Assembly: GCA_022841745.1 (NCBI GenBank)
Contig: JALHQW010000009.1
Location: forward strand, 34,900-98,899
Reading direction: 5' to 3'
Source: Saprospiraceae bacterium
Lineage (GTDB): Bacteria > Bacteroidota > Bacteroidia > Chitinophagales > Saprospiraceae
DNA length: 64,000 nt
Part shown: positions 37,023 to 47,028 of the stretch, in pieces
How the letters are laid out: every line of letters begins with the position of its first letter
How positions within the stretch are numbered: position 1 is the stretch's first letter
The notes under the pieces: model-generated
What the model was told of the DNA's origin: nothing
The model's database searches: none
The model's input: only the letters and a program-made list of their open reading frames with translations
Made by a program: the position numbers and the translations under genes

Positions 37023-38456
37023 ATGGAAGGTTCTAAAATCTTAAAAATGTTCAAGTCGCTGACCACGGAAGAGTGGAAGTACCTCCGTTGGTTCGTGCAG
37101 TCCAATTTTTTCAATACCGACCCCAACCTTTTGCGGCTTTACGAGGCCCTTGCCAAGCACCACCCAGCCTTTGCATCCAAGTCCTTGACCAAGGAGTTGC
37201 TTTACGCCAAGGTGTTCGGCGGGCAAGCCTACCATGATGGGAAATGGCGGAACCTGGTCTCTAAGATGAACAAATTGCTTGAAGACTATCTAATCTGGCT
37301 GGAACTGGAAAACGAGCCTATCACTCGGCAAAAACTGCTTACCAAGGCATTTGGACGCCGCAACCTCTATGAGCAGTTTGAGAAAAGCACCAACGAACTT
37401 TCGGAAAAATTGGTGCAGCAAGGCGAACAATCGGCGGAGGCGCTTCAAGAGCGGGCGCAAATCAACCTGCAATACTATCACCATCCCAAATCGGTCAAGG
37501 TCAGCAACCTCGGCAGGCTACAGGCAGTCATGGATGACCTCGACCACTACTATTTTGCAGAAAAGCTGCGAATTGCTAGCGAACTAAAAGTATTCGAGAA
37601 CATAGTGACAGGTGCAGCAGCCATTCGGTTGAAAAAGGAGGTTCAAAGCTTGGTAGGGGCGGGAAAACTGCGGCAACTGCCCTATTTGGAATTGTACCAC
37701 AGGATTTTGGAACAATTGGAACAGGCTGCTGGGCTGGAGCAGTTTCAGGCGACGTTTGAATTTTTTTCCAGTATTTACGCAAGACTTTCAGATACGGATA
37801 GGCAGTTTGGGCTGTTGCAGTTGTTGAATTTTGCCATTAACCAGGTAAACAGCGGGGAAGGTGCATATCGAAAATTGGTAATGGAGTTGTATAAATTGGG
37901 TTTGCAGGAAGGGGTATTGATAATTGATGGGAGGATTTCTGAGAACTCATTCGTGAATATAGTTTCTACTGGCTCATTCCAAAAGGAGTACGGATGGGTT
38001 GGTCAATTTATTAAAAATTATCAGGACTGTTTGGAGCCAAGTGTAAGAAAAGATGTGCTTACACTCAGTCTTGGGCTTTGGCATTTCCATCAACAACAAT
38101 ATTCGCAAACGATTGACTTGTTGACTAATTATTCTTTTGAGACTATTGAAAATAACTTAACCTCCAAAAATCTTTTATTCAGGTGTTACTTCATGTTGCT
38201 TCAAAAAGATAATAGTTATTACACCTTATTCCAGTCTTATGCATCAGCTTTTGGTAAGTATATTGCAAGGGAAAAAAAGCTGTCTGTTTCAAGAAAAGGC
38301 TGGCATAAAAACTTTGTCGGTATGGTTGTAAAAATAGCAAGGCTAAAACAAAATGGAACTTTTGATAGTGATGCAAGGCGTAAAATTGCCGAAGAGGTAA
38401 GTAAAAAGTCAATGATACTGAAAAATTGGGTAATATATATAATTGAAACAAACTGA
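37023..38456 (+). CDS. Helical protein of unknown function, first paralogue
   Basis: The 477-residue protein is predicted to be almost all helical, without signal peptide or membrane segments, so it is probably cytoplasmic. Its N-terminus (KILKMFKSLTTEEWKYLRWF) matches that of the gene at 39071 (KLVKILKSLSKEEMKYLGWF). The two align along their whole length, including NTDPNL, RNLVSKMNKLLEDYL and a later NSFVNIV segment. I do not recognise the family, and no catalytic motif is visible. Base composition changes within the gene: the first half is G/C richer than the second. It is convergent with a small Fn3-like gene, separated by a shared terminator, and this pair is repeated next door. Confidence 0.85.
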   Translation: MEGSKILKMFKSLTTEEWKYLRWFVQSNFFNTDPNLLRLYEALAKHHPAFASKSLTKELLYAKVFGGQAYHDGKWRNLVSKMNKLLEDYLIWLELENEPITRQKLLTKAFGRRNLYEQFEKSTNELSEKLVQQGEQSAEALQERAQINLQYYHHPKSVKVSNLGRLQAVMDDLDHYYFAEKLRIASELKVFENIVTGAAAIRLKKEVQSLVGAGKLRQLPYLELYHRILEQLEQAAGLEQFQATFEFFSSIYARLSDTDRQFGLLQLLNFAINQVNSGEGAYRKLVMELYKLGLQEGVLIIDGRISENSFVNIVSTGSFQKEYGWVGQFIKNYQDCLEPSVRKDVLTLSLGLWHFHQQQYSQTIDLLTNYSFETIENNLTSKNLLFRCYFMLLQKDNSYYTLFQSYASAFGKYIAREKKLSVSRKGWHKNFVGMVVKIARLKQNGTFDSDARRKIAEEVSKKSMILKNWVIYIIETN

Positions 38457-38458
38457 AA

Positions 38459-38486
38459 AACGAAAGCCCCAAATGGGGCTTTCGTT
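38459..38486. terminator. Bidirectional terminator between convergent genes
   Basis: AACGAAAGCCCC and GGGGCTTTCGTT pair perfectly around a 4-base loop, three bases after the plus-strand stop codon and nine bases from the minus-strand one. Confidence 0.75.
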
Positions 38487-38495
38487 ACACATTGA

Positions 38496-38843
38496 TTAAT
38501 TCATTATCCTATCTTCGATTATGATCGAAGCACTGGTCTCAGCCCCGCACACCGTCTTGAAAAAGAACTTGTAGTCTCCAGCCTGCAAACCACTGAAAGT
38601 GTGGTTGGAACTGGTGACCGAAACCTCCGCGCTTGTGTAGCCATCCGAAAGCCGCTGGTACTTCACGGTGTAGCTCGTGGAAAAACAATTGCAATTGTCC
38701 CAATCAAAGGAAATATAACCAGAACCAGAACCTGTCACCTGCACATTGGATGGCGCAGGGCAGCTTGTTTCAGGGCTTTGTGGGTTAGCGGATACGAAAA
38801 GCATCGTGAGCAAAAATGCGAAAACACTTAATAGGTTCTTCAT
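38496..38843 (-). CDS. Small secreted Fn3-like protein, first copy
   Basis: The start at 38843 gives a 115-residue protein with a signal peptide (MKNLLSVFAFLLTMLFVSA). The open frame reaches 38939, but 115 residues is exactly the length of the copy at 40522-40869. The mature part, with CPAPSNVQVTGSGSGYISFD, YTVKYQR and TFSGLQAGDYKFFFKT, matches one fibronectin type III domain with extra cysteines (NCNCF). It has no enzymatic motif and should be periplasmic or extracellular. The N-terminal two thirds is almost the same as the second copy; the C-terminal strands differ more. Confidence 0.85.
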   Translation of the reverse strand: MKNLLSVFAFLLTMLFVSANPQSPETSCPAPSNVQVTGSGSGYISFDWDNCNCFSTSYTVKYQRLSDGYTSAEVSVTSSNHTFSGLQAGDYKFFFKTVCGAETSASIIIEDRIMN

Positions 38844-39070
38844 GATTGAAATAGTTTGAGGGTGCTTTGCCAAATATTGATGGAAATATGTGGAAAGAAG
38901 CAGAAGGAGCCTTTTCTTTGCCAACATTATCCCCAGCAAGTCTAAGAAAGTTGCACCCGAATTAAGGAAAATGTTTAAACATTAATCCTATCGATTCCAT
39001 GACATTGTTGTTCGCTTTGAATTAAAATAAAGAATTATAATCAAGTTTTTTAACAAAAGCAGATAAAAAT

Positions 39071-40483
39071 ATGGTAAAAAGTAAACTTGTCAAAATTTTA
39101 AAATCCTTGAGCAAAGAGGAAATGAAGTACCTTGGTTGGTTCGTGAAATCGGATTATTTTAATACAGATGAGAACCTAGTGGTTTTTTACGAGTACCTCA
39201 AGCGATACTATCCTGGTTTTGACTCGACCAAATTCACAAAGGAAGTTGTCTTTCAGCACATCTTCACAAAGGACAGCTACGACGATGCTAAAATGCGGAA
39301 TTTGATGTCGAAGATGACCCAGCTTTTGGAGGAGTACCTTGTTTGTTTGGAATGGAAACAGGACAAGTTCGTGAGGGATAAGCTACTGATTGATGCATTT
39401 GAAAGAAGGAACATTGATTTTGATGAGTTCAAGAAGTTAACGAATGGATTGATAGGAGAAATTGGTAGTTTGCCATTCAGAGATGAGGATTATTTTTTGT
39501 TGAATATGGAGTTACAAAAGAAGTTGTATTACCAGTCAACTGCTATTGGAGCTAATGGGACAGATAAGATAATTGAGGATGCTTCTGATTGTCTAAATAA
39601 TTTTTATTCTCTTTCGAGGTTAAAAATGATGAACGAAATATCATCTCTAATGGCCTCAAAATCTATTGCAAAAAGTATTAAAAAAAATAAAGAGTTTGAT
39701 GAAAATAATATCCTTCTTAAAATTTACAATAATATCGCTGAACTCTACGAACAAAAAAGTGAGGCAATTTATTTTGCAACAAAAACAGTATTCTTAAGTA
39801 ATATCAATGAAATAAGGCGGTCAGAACAGAAATTTGTTATAAAATACCTTTTGGAATTTGCCATAAGAGAAGTGAGGTCCGATTCTAAATATTTAAGAGA
39901 AATATTTGAGTTGTATAAAATTGCCCATGAAAATGAAATATTGGAAAACTATGGGATTATTTCAAATGCAACATTCGTGAACATTGTGATGGCAGCATCT
40001 GTAATAGGTGAATTTGCTTGGTGTAGGTTGTTTTTAGCTGAATGTCAGGTAAAAATTGAAAGTAAAACAAGAAAAGAGATGATCGCTTTGGGAGAGGGAT
40101 TTGTAGCATTTTACAATAAAAATTATTCAACAGTAATTGATTTGATATCCAATCTTAATTTTAAAGGTGTTCTTTATCAATTGTTGGCTAAATCACTTTC
40201 GTTAAAGTCATATTTTGAGTTGTTTTTATTGGACAACAGTTATTTTTCTTTTGTAAAAAGTTATTCTGAATCTTTTGAAAAATATGTTTCAAGAAACCCT
40301 GATATTGGTAGTCGAAAATCATCCAGTTATACTTCTTACGTAAAATTTGTTCGAAAATTGGCAGGCCTAATTCACCAAAGTGAACTCTCAGTTGACCGAA
40401 AAAAATTACTTATTAAAGAGTTGAATGGTAAAGGTGAGATTGCCGAAATGAATTGGTTGAGAACAAAAATAGAAGGAAATTGA
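39071..40483 (+). CDS. Helical protein of unknown function, second paralogue
   Basis: The 470-residue paralogue of the gene at 37023 has conserved blocks at the N-terminus (KILKSLSKEEMKYLGWFVKS), RNLMSKMTQLLEEYL, and NATFVNIVMAASVIGEFAWC. It is markedly A/T richer than the first copy, so the duplication is old or one copy was replaced. No signal peptide, membrane segment or recognised motif is seen. It is also paired with a convergent small Fn3-like gene. Confidence 0.85.
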   Translation: MVKSKLVKILKSLSKEEMKYLGWFVKSDYFNTDENLVVFYEYLKRYYPGFDSTKFTKEVVFQHIFTKDSYDDAKMRNLMSKMTQLLEEYLVCLEWKQDKFVRDKLLIDAFERRNIDFDEFKKLTNGLIGEIGSLPFRDEDYFLLNMELQKKLYYQSTAIGANGTDKIIEDASDCLNNFYSLSRLKMMNEISSLMASKSIAKSIKKNKEFDENNILLKIYNNIAELYEQKSEAIYFATKTVFLSNINEIRRSEQKFVIKYLLEFAIREVRSDSKYLREIFELYKIAHENEILENYGIISNATFVNIVMAASVIGEFAWCRLFLAECQVKIESKTRKEMIALGEGFVAFYNKNYSTVIDLISNLNFKGVLYQLLAKSLSLKSYFELFLLDNSYFSFVKSYSESFEKYVSRNPDIGSRKSSSYTSYVKFVRKLAGLIHQSELSVDRKKLLIKELNGKGEIAEMNWLRTKIEGN

Positions 40484-40521
40484 ATGGGGAAATCAATATT
40501 AATGACCTCCCCATTGCTGGA

Positions 40522-40869
40522 TTAAAGAACAATAATGTCCTCATGCCCAATTATCTCGCTCGTACCACTCCCGCACTTCGTTCTAAAATAGAACGTGTAA
40601 GTGCCAGCCTGTAAGCCACTGAAGGTATGATTGGAGTTCGTAACCGTCGTCTCCGGGCTGCTGTACCCGTCAGCGTGACGAAGGTAGTTCACGGTGTAGC
40701 CGGTGGAAAAACAATTGCAATTGTCCCAATCAAAGGAAATATATCCAGAACCTGAACCTGTCACCTGCACATTGGAAGGCGCTGGGCAGCTTGTTTCAGG
40801 ACTTTGTGGGTTGGCGGATGCTAAAAGCATCGTGAGCAAAAAAGCGAAGACACTCAAAAGGTTCTTCAT
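40522..40869 (-). CDS. Small secreted Fn3-like protein, second copy
   Basis: A 115-residue protein with the same signal peptide and Fn3-like core as the gene at 38496-38843 (CPAPSNVQVTGSGSGYISFD). The last strands are different (YFRTKCGSGTSEIIGHED). The short unit repeat shows that the two-gene cassette was duplicated in tandem with a period of about 2 kb. Confidence 0.85.
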   Translation of the reverse strand: MKNLLSVFAFLLTMLLASANPQSPETSCPAPSNVQVTGSGSGYISFDWDNCNCFSTGYTVNYLRHADGYSSPETTVTNSNHTFSGLQAGTYTFYFRTKCGSGTSEIIGHEDIIVL

Positions 40870-41237
40870 GGTGGAAAAATTTAGGTTTTTAAAAAAATAT
40901 GGTTAGAATTGCCCCGTCGGTGCAGGCAGTTGGTCGTTCCCGGGTACCACGGGACAGGCCATCCGCCAGCAAACCGCTGAGGCAGCGCATAAAGCCTTGT
41001 TGGGCCGGGAGCGGTCGGCGACCGGTGGTCAGGTTTCAGCATTGGGGTTTGGCCAAATGCTATTCAGGACTTGAAAGTAGTGAGTGCGGCGGCTTGGTTT
41101 GCCGCCGCACGGTGCTTACGGGTTGGTTGTTGGTTTCAAGGGCCTGTTTTGGTCGCCTGGGGCTTGGTTTGAATTGGGATTCGGTACTTGATTGCGGGAA
41201 GGGGAGAAAGGTAATGGGGGAGGGGAGGATTTTTTTT
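40870..41237. other. Intergenic, G/C-rich, nothing recognised
   Basis: No gene, RNA or clear promoter is seen. A plus-strand 125-codon frame runs through it into the CHAT pseudogene, but its Arg/Gly/Trp-rich translation looks non-coding. G/C content is higher than in the flanks. Confidence 0.5.
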
Positions 41238-44083
41238 TCAGGAAGGATTTTTCTTGGAATTATAGAAGAAGAATGAAATTAATGCGAGTAGTGCTATAGC
41301 AATTAATAACCCCCAAATATTGAACGGGCGTTCAATATTTATCGCTTCGGGGTTTCCAACCAAGGTAATAGCTGCCCAATAATAGGGCGCCGCCTTATGG
41401 TCGCTACAAGTTTGGAGGTATTCGATTTTAGCGTTTTGTATAGCTTTGTCTTTAGTTTGTTTATTCGAGAGCTGTGCGTAATAAGTTGCCATTAAATCTG
41501 ATGTGGCTTTCTCGTTCACAGCCCAAAGCGTGGCAATGATGGAAGGGACGCCCGCATACGCAAATCCCCTTGCAAGGCTCATTACCCCCTCGCCCTTGCG
41601 TTGTGTGCCTGTTGAGGTTTCACAGGCGCTGAGTACCACCATTTTGGCATTTAATTGCATTGTTTGCAGGTCTGAAAAATAAAGCGGCTCGTCCGCCATT
41701 TCAAAAGCCGGCTTTCCGAGCAACGGATCTTGCGAAGTGGCATGGGTAGAAAGGTGGAGTACATCGTATTTTCCGGCATTTTCCATCATCCATTTACTTC
41801 CTGCATTGTTACCAATGATCGTTTTACCTCCATATTGCTTGATGGTTTCCATTTCATCAAAACTGTAGCGCAAGTGCTTGGCCGTGCCCTCAAAAATGGG
41901 TGCGACACCAAGCATTTTCAGGCTGCCATTGTTTCCTTCATTTTCCCTGAAATACAAAGTGGCCGACCATCCATAACTGATGGTATGTTCCCTAAGCATA
42001 TAAGGCCAATGCCTTACGCTAAAGTCGGTTGGCTGTCTAGTGAACAATGCCTCGAACGGCAGGTAGCGCAAGGGGCCATCTGGGATGATTACGAGCCTTT
42101 CACCGGGTGTTAGGTTGAGCGGCCTCAACAGTGTCCTGTGCAATGCAACTGCCGCTTCCGTGTATTCAATGATTTCCCGGCTGTTTTGCAGCCTCCTCGC
42201 AGCCAGCATTTGATTTGTCCAGCATTTGATTTCCGAGACTTGGGACAGTTCGATTACCTCGATGGCCTGGCTGGTCAGCTTGAACGCAAATGCGGTCTCT
42301 TGCCCGAAGAAATATTCGATGAGCGTGCTGCCAGTTTTTCGCAATTGCGCTTGGATTTGAGCGGCACTCAAAGGCTTGCTTTCCACTAATTTATAGTAAT
42401 CAGGGTATAGCTGGCGCAAGGAATCCGTGAGGCGCTCCTGCTCCCTGTGAAGGCCAAATAGCTTGGACTCCCACCGCTCCGTCTTTTCCTTGTCTGGGCT
42501 TTTTTTTTCTTCTCTGTATCAAGCAATTTTTGGTAATAGTTCAAGTCTATGCGGAGCTGACAGTTGCGTTCTAACAGGGCGGGAGGAAGGCTGGATTTGC
42601 CAGCCGCTTCCCTTTGTTGGAGTTCGTCGAGGAGGACGGCGGCTTTGCTTTTTTTGGAGAAGAAAAAGGCTTCATGGAGGTAGTGTGGGTCGCATGTCAG
42701 GTATTGGAGTTGGAGGGCGGTGGAAATAGCAGATTCGTAATAAGTGGCGGACTCGTTTTGGAGGTATAGCTTACTTTCCTGTGAGCGGTAGTCGTTCCGT
42801 ATTTGGTCGGTAAGGGAAGAAATAAGCAAATATGTTCGAATTGCCTGCTTCAGATTGGCTACTTCTGATTCGGTTTTGGCAAGTGTTGTTTGGATTTGGG
42901 TTTTAAGAATAAGCGATTTTGCCAATTCTATTTTTGAAACAATACGGTCATCTATCTTTTGACTTGTCAATACTTGTTTTTCTGCACCAAGATATTTTAT
43001 AGCGTTATCACAATAAACTAAAGCAGCTTTCAATTTGTTCTGGGAGAAACTGCAATTTGCCAGTGTGAGAATCATTTGAGCTTTAGTAACCAAAAGACTC
43101 TCCGGTGTTGCCGCTAAAGCTATACTAAATAATGCTTCAGCTTTTTTGGGCTTTCCTGATAAAAATGCTAATTACCCCTCGGCTATTACCAATTTGTGCG
43201 CTAAATCTGGTGTTAATTGGTACTGTTCCTTTAACGATTTAAAAGTCTGTTCGGCTTTTTCAAACTCTCTAATTGCGGTCAAAATCTCTCCCAAGAAAGT
43301 ATAATATTGGATATAATAGCTATCATTTACTTTCTTGTTGCCTTCAATATAAATCAGCGCCTCTTTCATTAACTGCAATGCTTCATAATTGCGTTCGTAT
43401 TGGAAATAAACTCTTGCAAGGTTTTGGCGTATATCTGATAGCTTCAGGTGGGTTGGGGTTTTCTTGTTTAGGTAATTATGCCAATCTTTTTCAAAAAAAT
43501 GGATTGCTTTTTTTAGATATACTTCAGCTGCATCAAAATCCCCTTCAATACTAGCTACTTGACCAAGGTTTTGACATAAAGTACCTTTTGTGTTCAATGA
43601 AAGACTATTCTCCTCTTCGGATTCAAATAATTCTAAAGCATCTATATATAGTTTTTCCGCTTTTCCGAAATCTTATTTGTGGGATTTGTAAACATTAGCA
43701 AGGTTATTTGTTGCCCCAATCCTTAAAGCGTGCGAAGGTGGGAATAGTCTTTGAGCTTCTTCATAAGCAAAAATGTTATTTTGTTCGAGTGATTCAAAAT
43801 CTTCAAGTTTTTCGTAACAATAGTTAAGCGAATTTAAGCAGTACTGATATTTTTCGTATTGATGAGTTTTGTACAATAATGGAATAGCAAGTTTAGTATA
43901 GCGAAAACACTTAGTCACATTCAAATAGGCCGTATCAGCGATATTAAAGTATTGAACTGCAAGAATTGAGTCGAGATAATTCTTGCGAAATTCAACATTT
44001 TGACTTATTAATCGAATATGACTACAGGTTGATAATAGCGCAATTGTAAAAATGAATTTGATGAACTTAATTGTGGTCTTCAT
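41238..44083 (-). pseudogene. TPR-CHAT protease gene, broken by two stops and a frameshift
   Basis: Intact, this would encode about 949 residues: signal peptide, TPR repeats, C-terminal CHAT caspase-like peptidase and a final membrane helix. The CHAT histidine (LHLSTHATSQD) and cysteine (VVLSACETSTG) are both present. One frame runs from 44083 down to about 42500 but contains TAA at 43673-43675 (KSHK-stop-DFGKAEKLY) and TAA at 43172-43174 (AEG-stop-LAFLSGKPKK). At a run of nine A (42500-42508) the coding frame changes: the continuation SPDKEKTERWESKLFG joins smoothly to the CHAT part only with one extra A. The start overlaps the upstream lipoprotein gene by 17 bases. CHAT-TPR proteins are often encoded beside an ECF sigma factor and a membrane TPR protein in this phylum, as here. 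The frameshift alone could be slippage; the two stops argue for decay. Confidence 0.88.
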
Positions 44084-45124
44084 TCTGAATTTTCTTGCAA
44101 ATAGGCATTTCGAGAATTACGAGATGTTTTGATTCGTGTAAACCACTACTATCAATGCACATATAGTAGGGCAGACTATTTTTTTGAAGATTACAGCATA
44201 AATTAACTTTTTTCTTTTGATTCGGCGAGTTCGAGGAATTGTCACGAACAACCTTTGAAATATCATGGTTTTTAGCATCTTCCTCAAACGTAAGTGGACA
44301 TGCAAAATTACTACTAGTTATTACAAGGTTTGAGTTGTTCAAAGGAGAATTTACTTCATGGCTTTTTACGTAAAACACCAGATGGAAGTTTGGCTGTCCT
44401 GTAATGATTAAACCATTTGGGTAAGGTTCAAAAGTGAATGAAATATGTATCCTTGCTGAATGAGTTATAACTTCAACCCCATTGTCGTCACGGTAACACC
44501 TTTGTTGATATGCGTCTGCATTGATTTTAAATGGATTGCTATATATGCTTGTAGTGTCAATTATATTAGTGGCTATATCATACTTCATCAGTAACATTGA
44601 CATGGATTTCGATGTCACCTTAGTATTTCCTCTATATATTTCTAAAAGGGTGTAAATCAAATTGTCGTAGGTTGTACTTAGACCTTCCAGGTTTTAAAAA
44701 CCTGGAAGGTCTAAGGCGCTCCCAAATTTGCTGCTAGGTGCGACAATTTGATTTACACCCTTTCTAAAACTATTTCATCAAATCCTGTCATTGTAGTTAG
44801 GAAATCCTCGGTCACTTCAATGGAAAAATCCCCGTAAACCCCTACAATGCCTTTTTTATTTGGCCTTTCGCATAAATTCGGATTTTGTGCTTGAATAAAA
44901 TCAGACCTGTCATCATTTGCTTGTGCATTAAACTTCAACCCACCTGTAACTGAATGAGTGATACCTCCAGGGCATGGTACTATAATTGTAAGTGTATTAC
45001 AGTTGCTGTCTAAGACTGTTGCTTCACAAATTTGAGGTGTATTTCCCTGGTCAGGTTGGACACAAGATGCCATTGAAATTGCGATAGATGAAAGCAGAAA
45101 TTGAATAAAAGGCGCTTTTTTCAT
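44067..45124 (-). pseudogene. Lipoprotein gene interrupted by a MITE
   Basis: The 5' part encodes a lipoprotein signal peptide (SMASC, Cys21) and runs into the MITE, where it meets a TAA in the terminal repeat (about 123 residues). The 3' part resumes beyond the element and encodes roughly another 190 residues ending IQNEDHN. Deleting the 113-bp element and one 9-bp target copy leaves 936 bases, exactly 312 codons in one frame, joining FDEIVLE to IYRGNTKVTSK. The domain is not recognised; it is Cys- and Asn-rich and probably beta. It lies between the TPR membrane gene and TPR-CHAT gene of the same operon. Confidence 0.88.
44648..44760. mobile_element. 113-bp MITE with 20-bp TIRs and 9-bp target duplication
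   Basis: Terminal inverted repeats begin GGGTGTAAATC and are perfect for 20 bp (44648-44667 and 44741-44760). The direct repeat TTTCTAAAA flanks the element at 44639-44647 and 44761-44769. The interior contains a 19-bp perfect palindrome with a 1-base centre (44677-44695 / 44697-44715). It has no coding capacity, so it would need a transposase in trans. A 9-bp duplication is typical of several DDE transposase families; the family cannot be named from this alone. Confidence 0.92.
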
Positions 45125-45256
45125 AGGTGAAAAAATTAGTTGTAAAATTTAATGGTATTTCAAGTCAAAGGTGTGTCAAAGTATTTTATTTAAAGTTCTT
45201 TTTAATAATCGGTTAGGTTTGTAAAAAAATCGGTAATGAAAATGCTAAATTCAGTA

Positions 45257-46017
45257 TCAACCTTGCCTCTGCCTTTGCTTGATGACCAGAATAAGTTCAC
45301 TTGCCCCTCCACTGTATCTACTGGTCTGTTTTGAAATCGAATCAAGTGCAATAAAACATTTTTCCAACTCATTCGATTTCAAATAAACCATCGCCATCCA
45401 CCACGCTACCTCATCCCGCATCAATGGATTGGCCCTTCCACAATCTTAAACGTCCCCAGCGCCTCCCCTGACCTACCAAGCTCCACCTGCACAATCCCCA
45501 ACGCCAGCATTACCTCCGTATCGGAAGGGTTGGCATTTGAGTATGCCTCCAAAAGTGGCAGTGCTTTGGCATACTGCTTTCCATCCAGTAGCTGTTCGAT
45601 TTGAGAAAGCTGACCTTCCCCCGCCCCCTTCTCCGTAAAATCAAACTCATGCACCGCATACTCCGCATACAGCTGTTCCGGGGTTTTGGCCTTACCATCC
45701 CACAGCACCTTCCCCAGCACCACCGCCCCAATGAAAGCTGCCGCTGCCAGCCAAACCCAGATTCGGCGGGAGCGAATAGGGCGTTCGATAGCTTGTTTCT
45801 GATTGCCAAATTCGTTGTGAATGACATTTAGCCGCTGCCGCAATGCCTCATTGCCTGCAACGGTGATTCCCACCAACAGGTCTTCCTCCAATTGAAAGGC
45901 TTCGGCAAAGGCTGGGTCGTCCTTCAGCTTTTCGGCAACGATGGCCAGTTCTTGTTCGTCGAGATCGCCCTCGAAATATCGTTCTATCAGTTTGGTGTTA
46001 ACTTGTTCCATGCTCAA
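45257..46017 (-). pseudogene. Membrane TPR/anti-sigma-like protein, frameshifted near the end
   Basis: Residues 1-95 contain the motif IERYFEGDLDEQELAIVAEK, followed by one membrane helix (IWVWLAAAAFIGAVVLGKV) and a TPR-like region. The frame stops at 45421, but another frame continues convincingly as NPLMRDEVAWWMAMVYLK to a stop at 45257. That is the expected C-terminus of these TPR proteins, so a frameshift lies near 45428-45436 after KIVEG. The protein is probably the membrane partner of the ECF sigma factor, whose gene end it overlaps by four bases (ATGA). The full gene would encode about 250 residues. Confidence 0.8.
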
Positions 46018-46601
46018 TCGGTTAAGGCGGTTTTATAAAAATTGCTGGTCATCACCATTTCCCTGAGCTTGCCAAGGCACTGGGCTTTTTTGTTCTTGGC
46101 TGCCTGCTCGCTACCAAGCCCGAAGGCATCCATAATTTTGGACATGGACAGTTTTTGGTAATAGAACAGGTCAAAGATGTGGTGGCAGTCTTCGCCCAAT
46201 TTGCCCAATAGCCCAGCTATCAGCCGTTGACGCTCAGTGGATTCCAGCGATTTGAAAAGGTCGTCTTCCAAGGGTATGCGCTCGTGGTGGCTTTCAAGGG
46301 TGGGTTCTCGGCCAGCGGTGCGGAGCTTCATCAGCCACAGATTGCGGCAGATCGTGTAGAGGTAACCTTTCAAGGTGCCCGTTAACAAAAAATCGCCCCA
46401 CCGCACCCGGTTGAACAGCACGATGATGCCGTCTTGGAACACGTCCTTTGCTTGTTCGAGGGTGCCGCTGTTGGTCACTACGATGCTTTCGATGAGGCCG
46501 TATTACTGTAGGTTCAGCTGTCGGAAGGCTTCTTCCTGCCCTCGGTCGTCTCCGTGCTATAATTGTTGGAGTAGCTGCTGTTCATCCATTCTTAGCGACA
46601 T
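46014..46601 (-). pseudogene. ECF-type sigma factor gene with two in-frame stops
   Basis: Read from the ATG at 46599-46601, the frame gives a 195-residue ECF sigma factor interrupted by TAG (46557-46559) and TAA (46503-46505). Around them the family sequence is clear: EEAFRQLNLQ, stop, YGLIESIVVTNSG, then AKDVFQDGIIVLFNR (region 2) and a C-terminal helix-turn-helix with YYQKLSMSKIMDAFGLG. A downstream GTG start at 46478 would leave out the beginning of region 2 and is unlikely to give a working protein. It heads the decayed operon with the TPR, lipoprotein and CHAT genes. Confidence 0.85.
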
Positions 46602-47028
46602 GTGCTCGATAGCTTAGGTGTTTTTCTCCTTGTGTCTCCATGTTTGTGCCGGGTAAAGGTAGCAATTTGGTTTGTTTGGGGAGGGGTAGTTTTTTTGGTG
46701 TATTTCATATAGCCAATGTGTTTTTTCAAAATGAAAGATTAGTGGATTACCTTTTTTGGGGATTGGCAATTGAGTGAGGACTGTTTTTGTGCCGACACCC
46801 AGTGTAGTACCAGATAGCCCAGAAATAAAATTACCGCTTGTAATTGGTATAAGCCGGATTCTAGTATTGCGCAGCCTAATATATGAATCACAAGCAAGCA
46901 GGTATTTGTCGCCTATAATTTTGGGATGTCATTTGTACCTGTCGTGCTGGTCAGGAACAAGTCAAAGGAAACGAGGCCCGCCTTGATAGGGGCGCAATTA
47001 TCTCCAAACCATTTTTAATTTAATTGTC
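46602..47028. other. Intergenic region, possible faint coding remnant
   Basis: It lies between the divergent sigma pseudogene and the tail-fibre-like gene. On the minus strand, 46755-47011 reads protein-like (NCAPIKAGLVSFDLFLTSTT, then after one frameshift near 46915, IIGDKYLLACDSYIRLRN). This may be the trace of a secreted protein, but I cannot name it. The 130 bases next to the sigma pseudogene contain TACCTTTA, a weak -7 candidate. Confidence 0.3.

Noticed and set aside
40899..41276. 125-codon plus-strand ORF
   Set aside because: It is Arg/Trp/Gly rich, lacks domain features and runs into the opposite-strand CHAT gene.
41238..46601. Alternative genetic code explaining the in-frame TAA/TAG codons
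   Set aside because: All other genes in the window use TAA, TAG and TGA as normal stops, and the operon also has frameshifts and an insertion.
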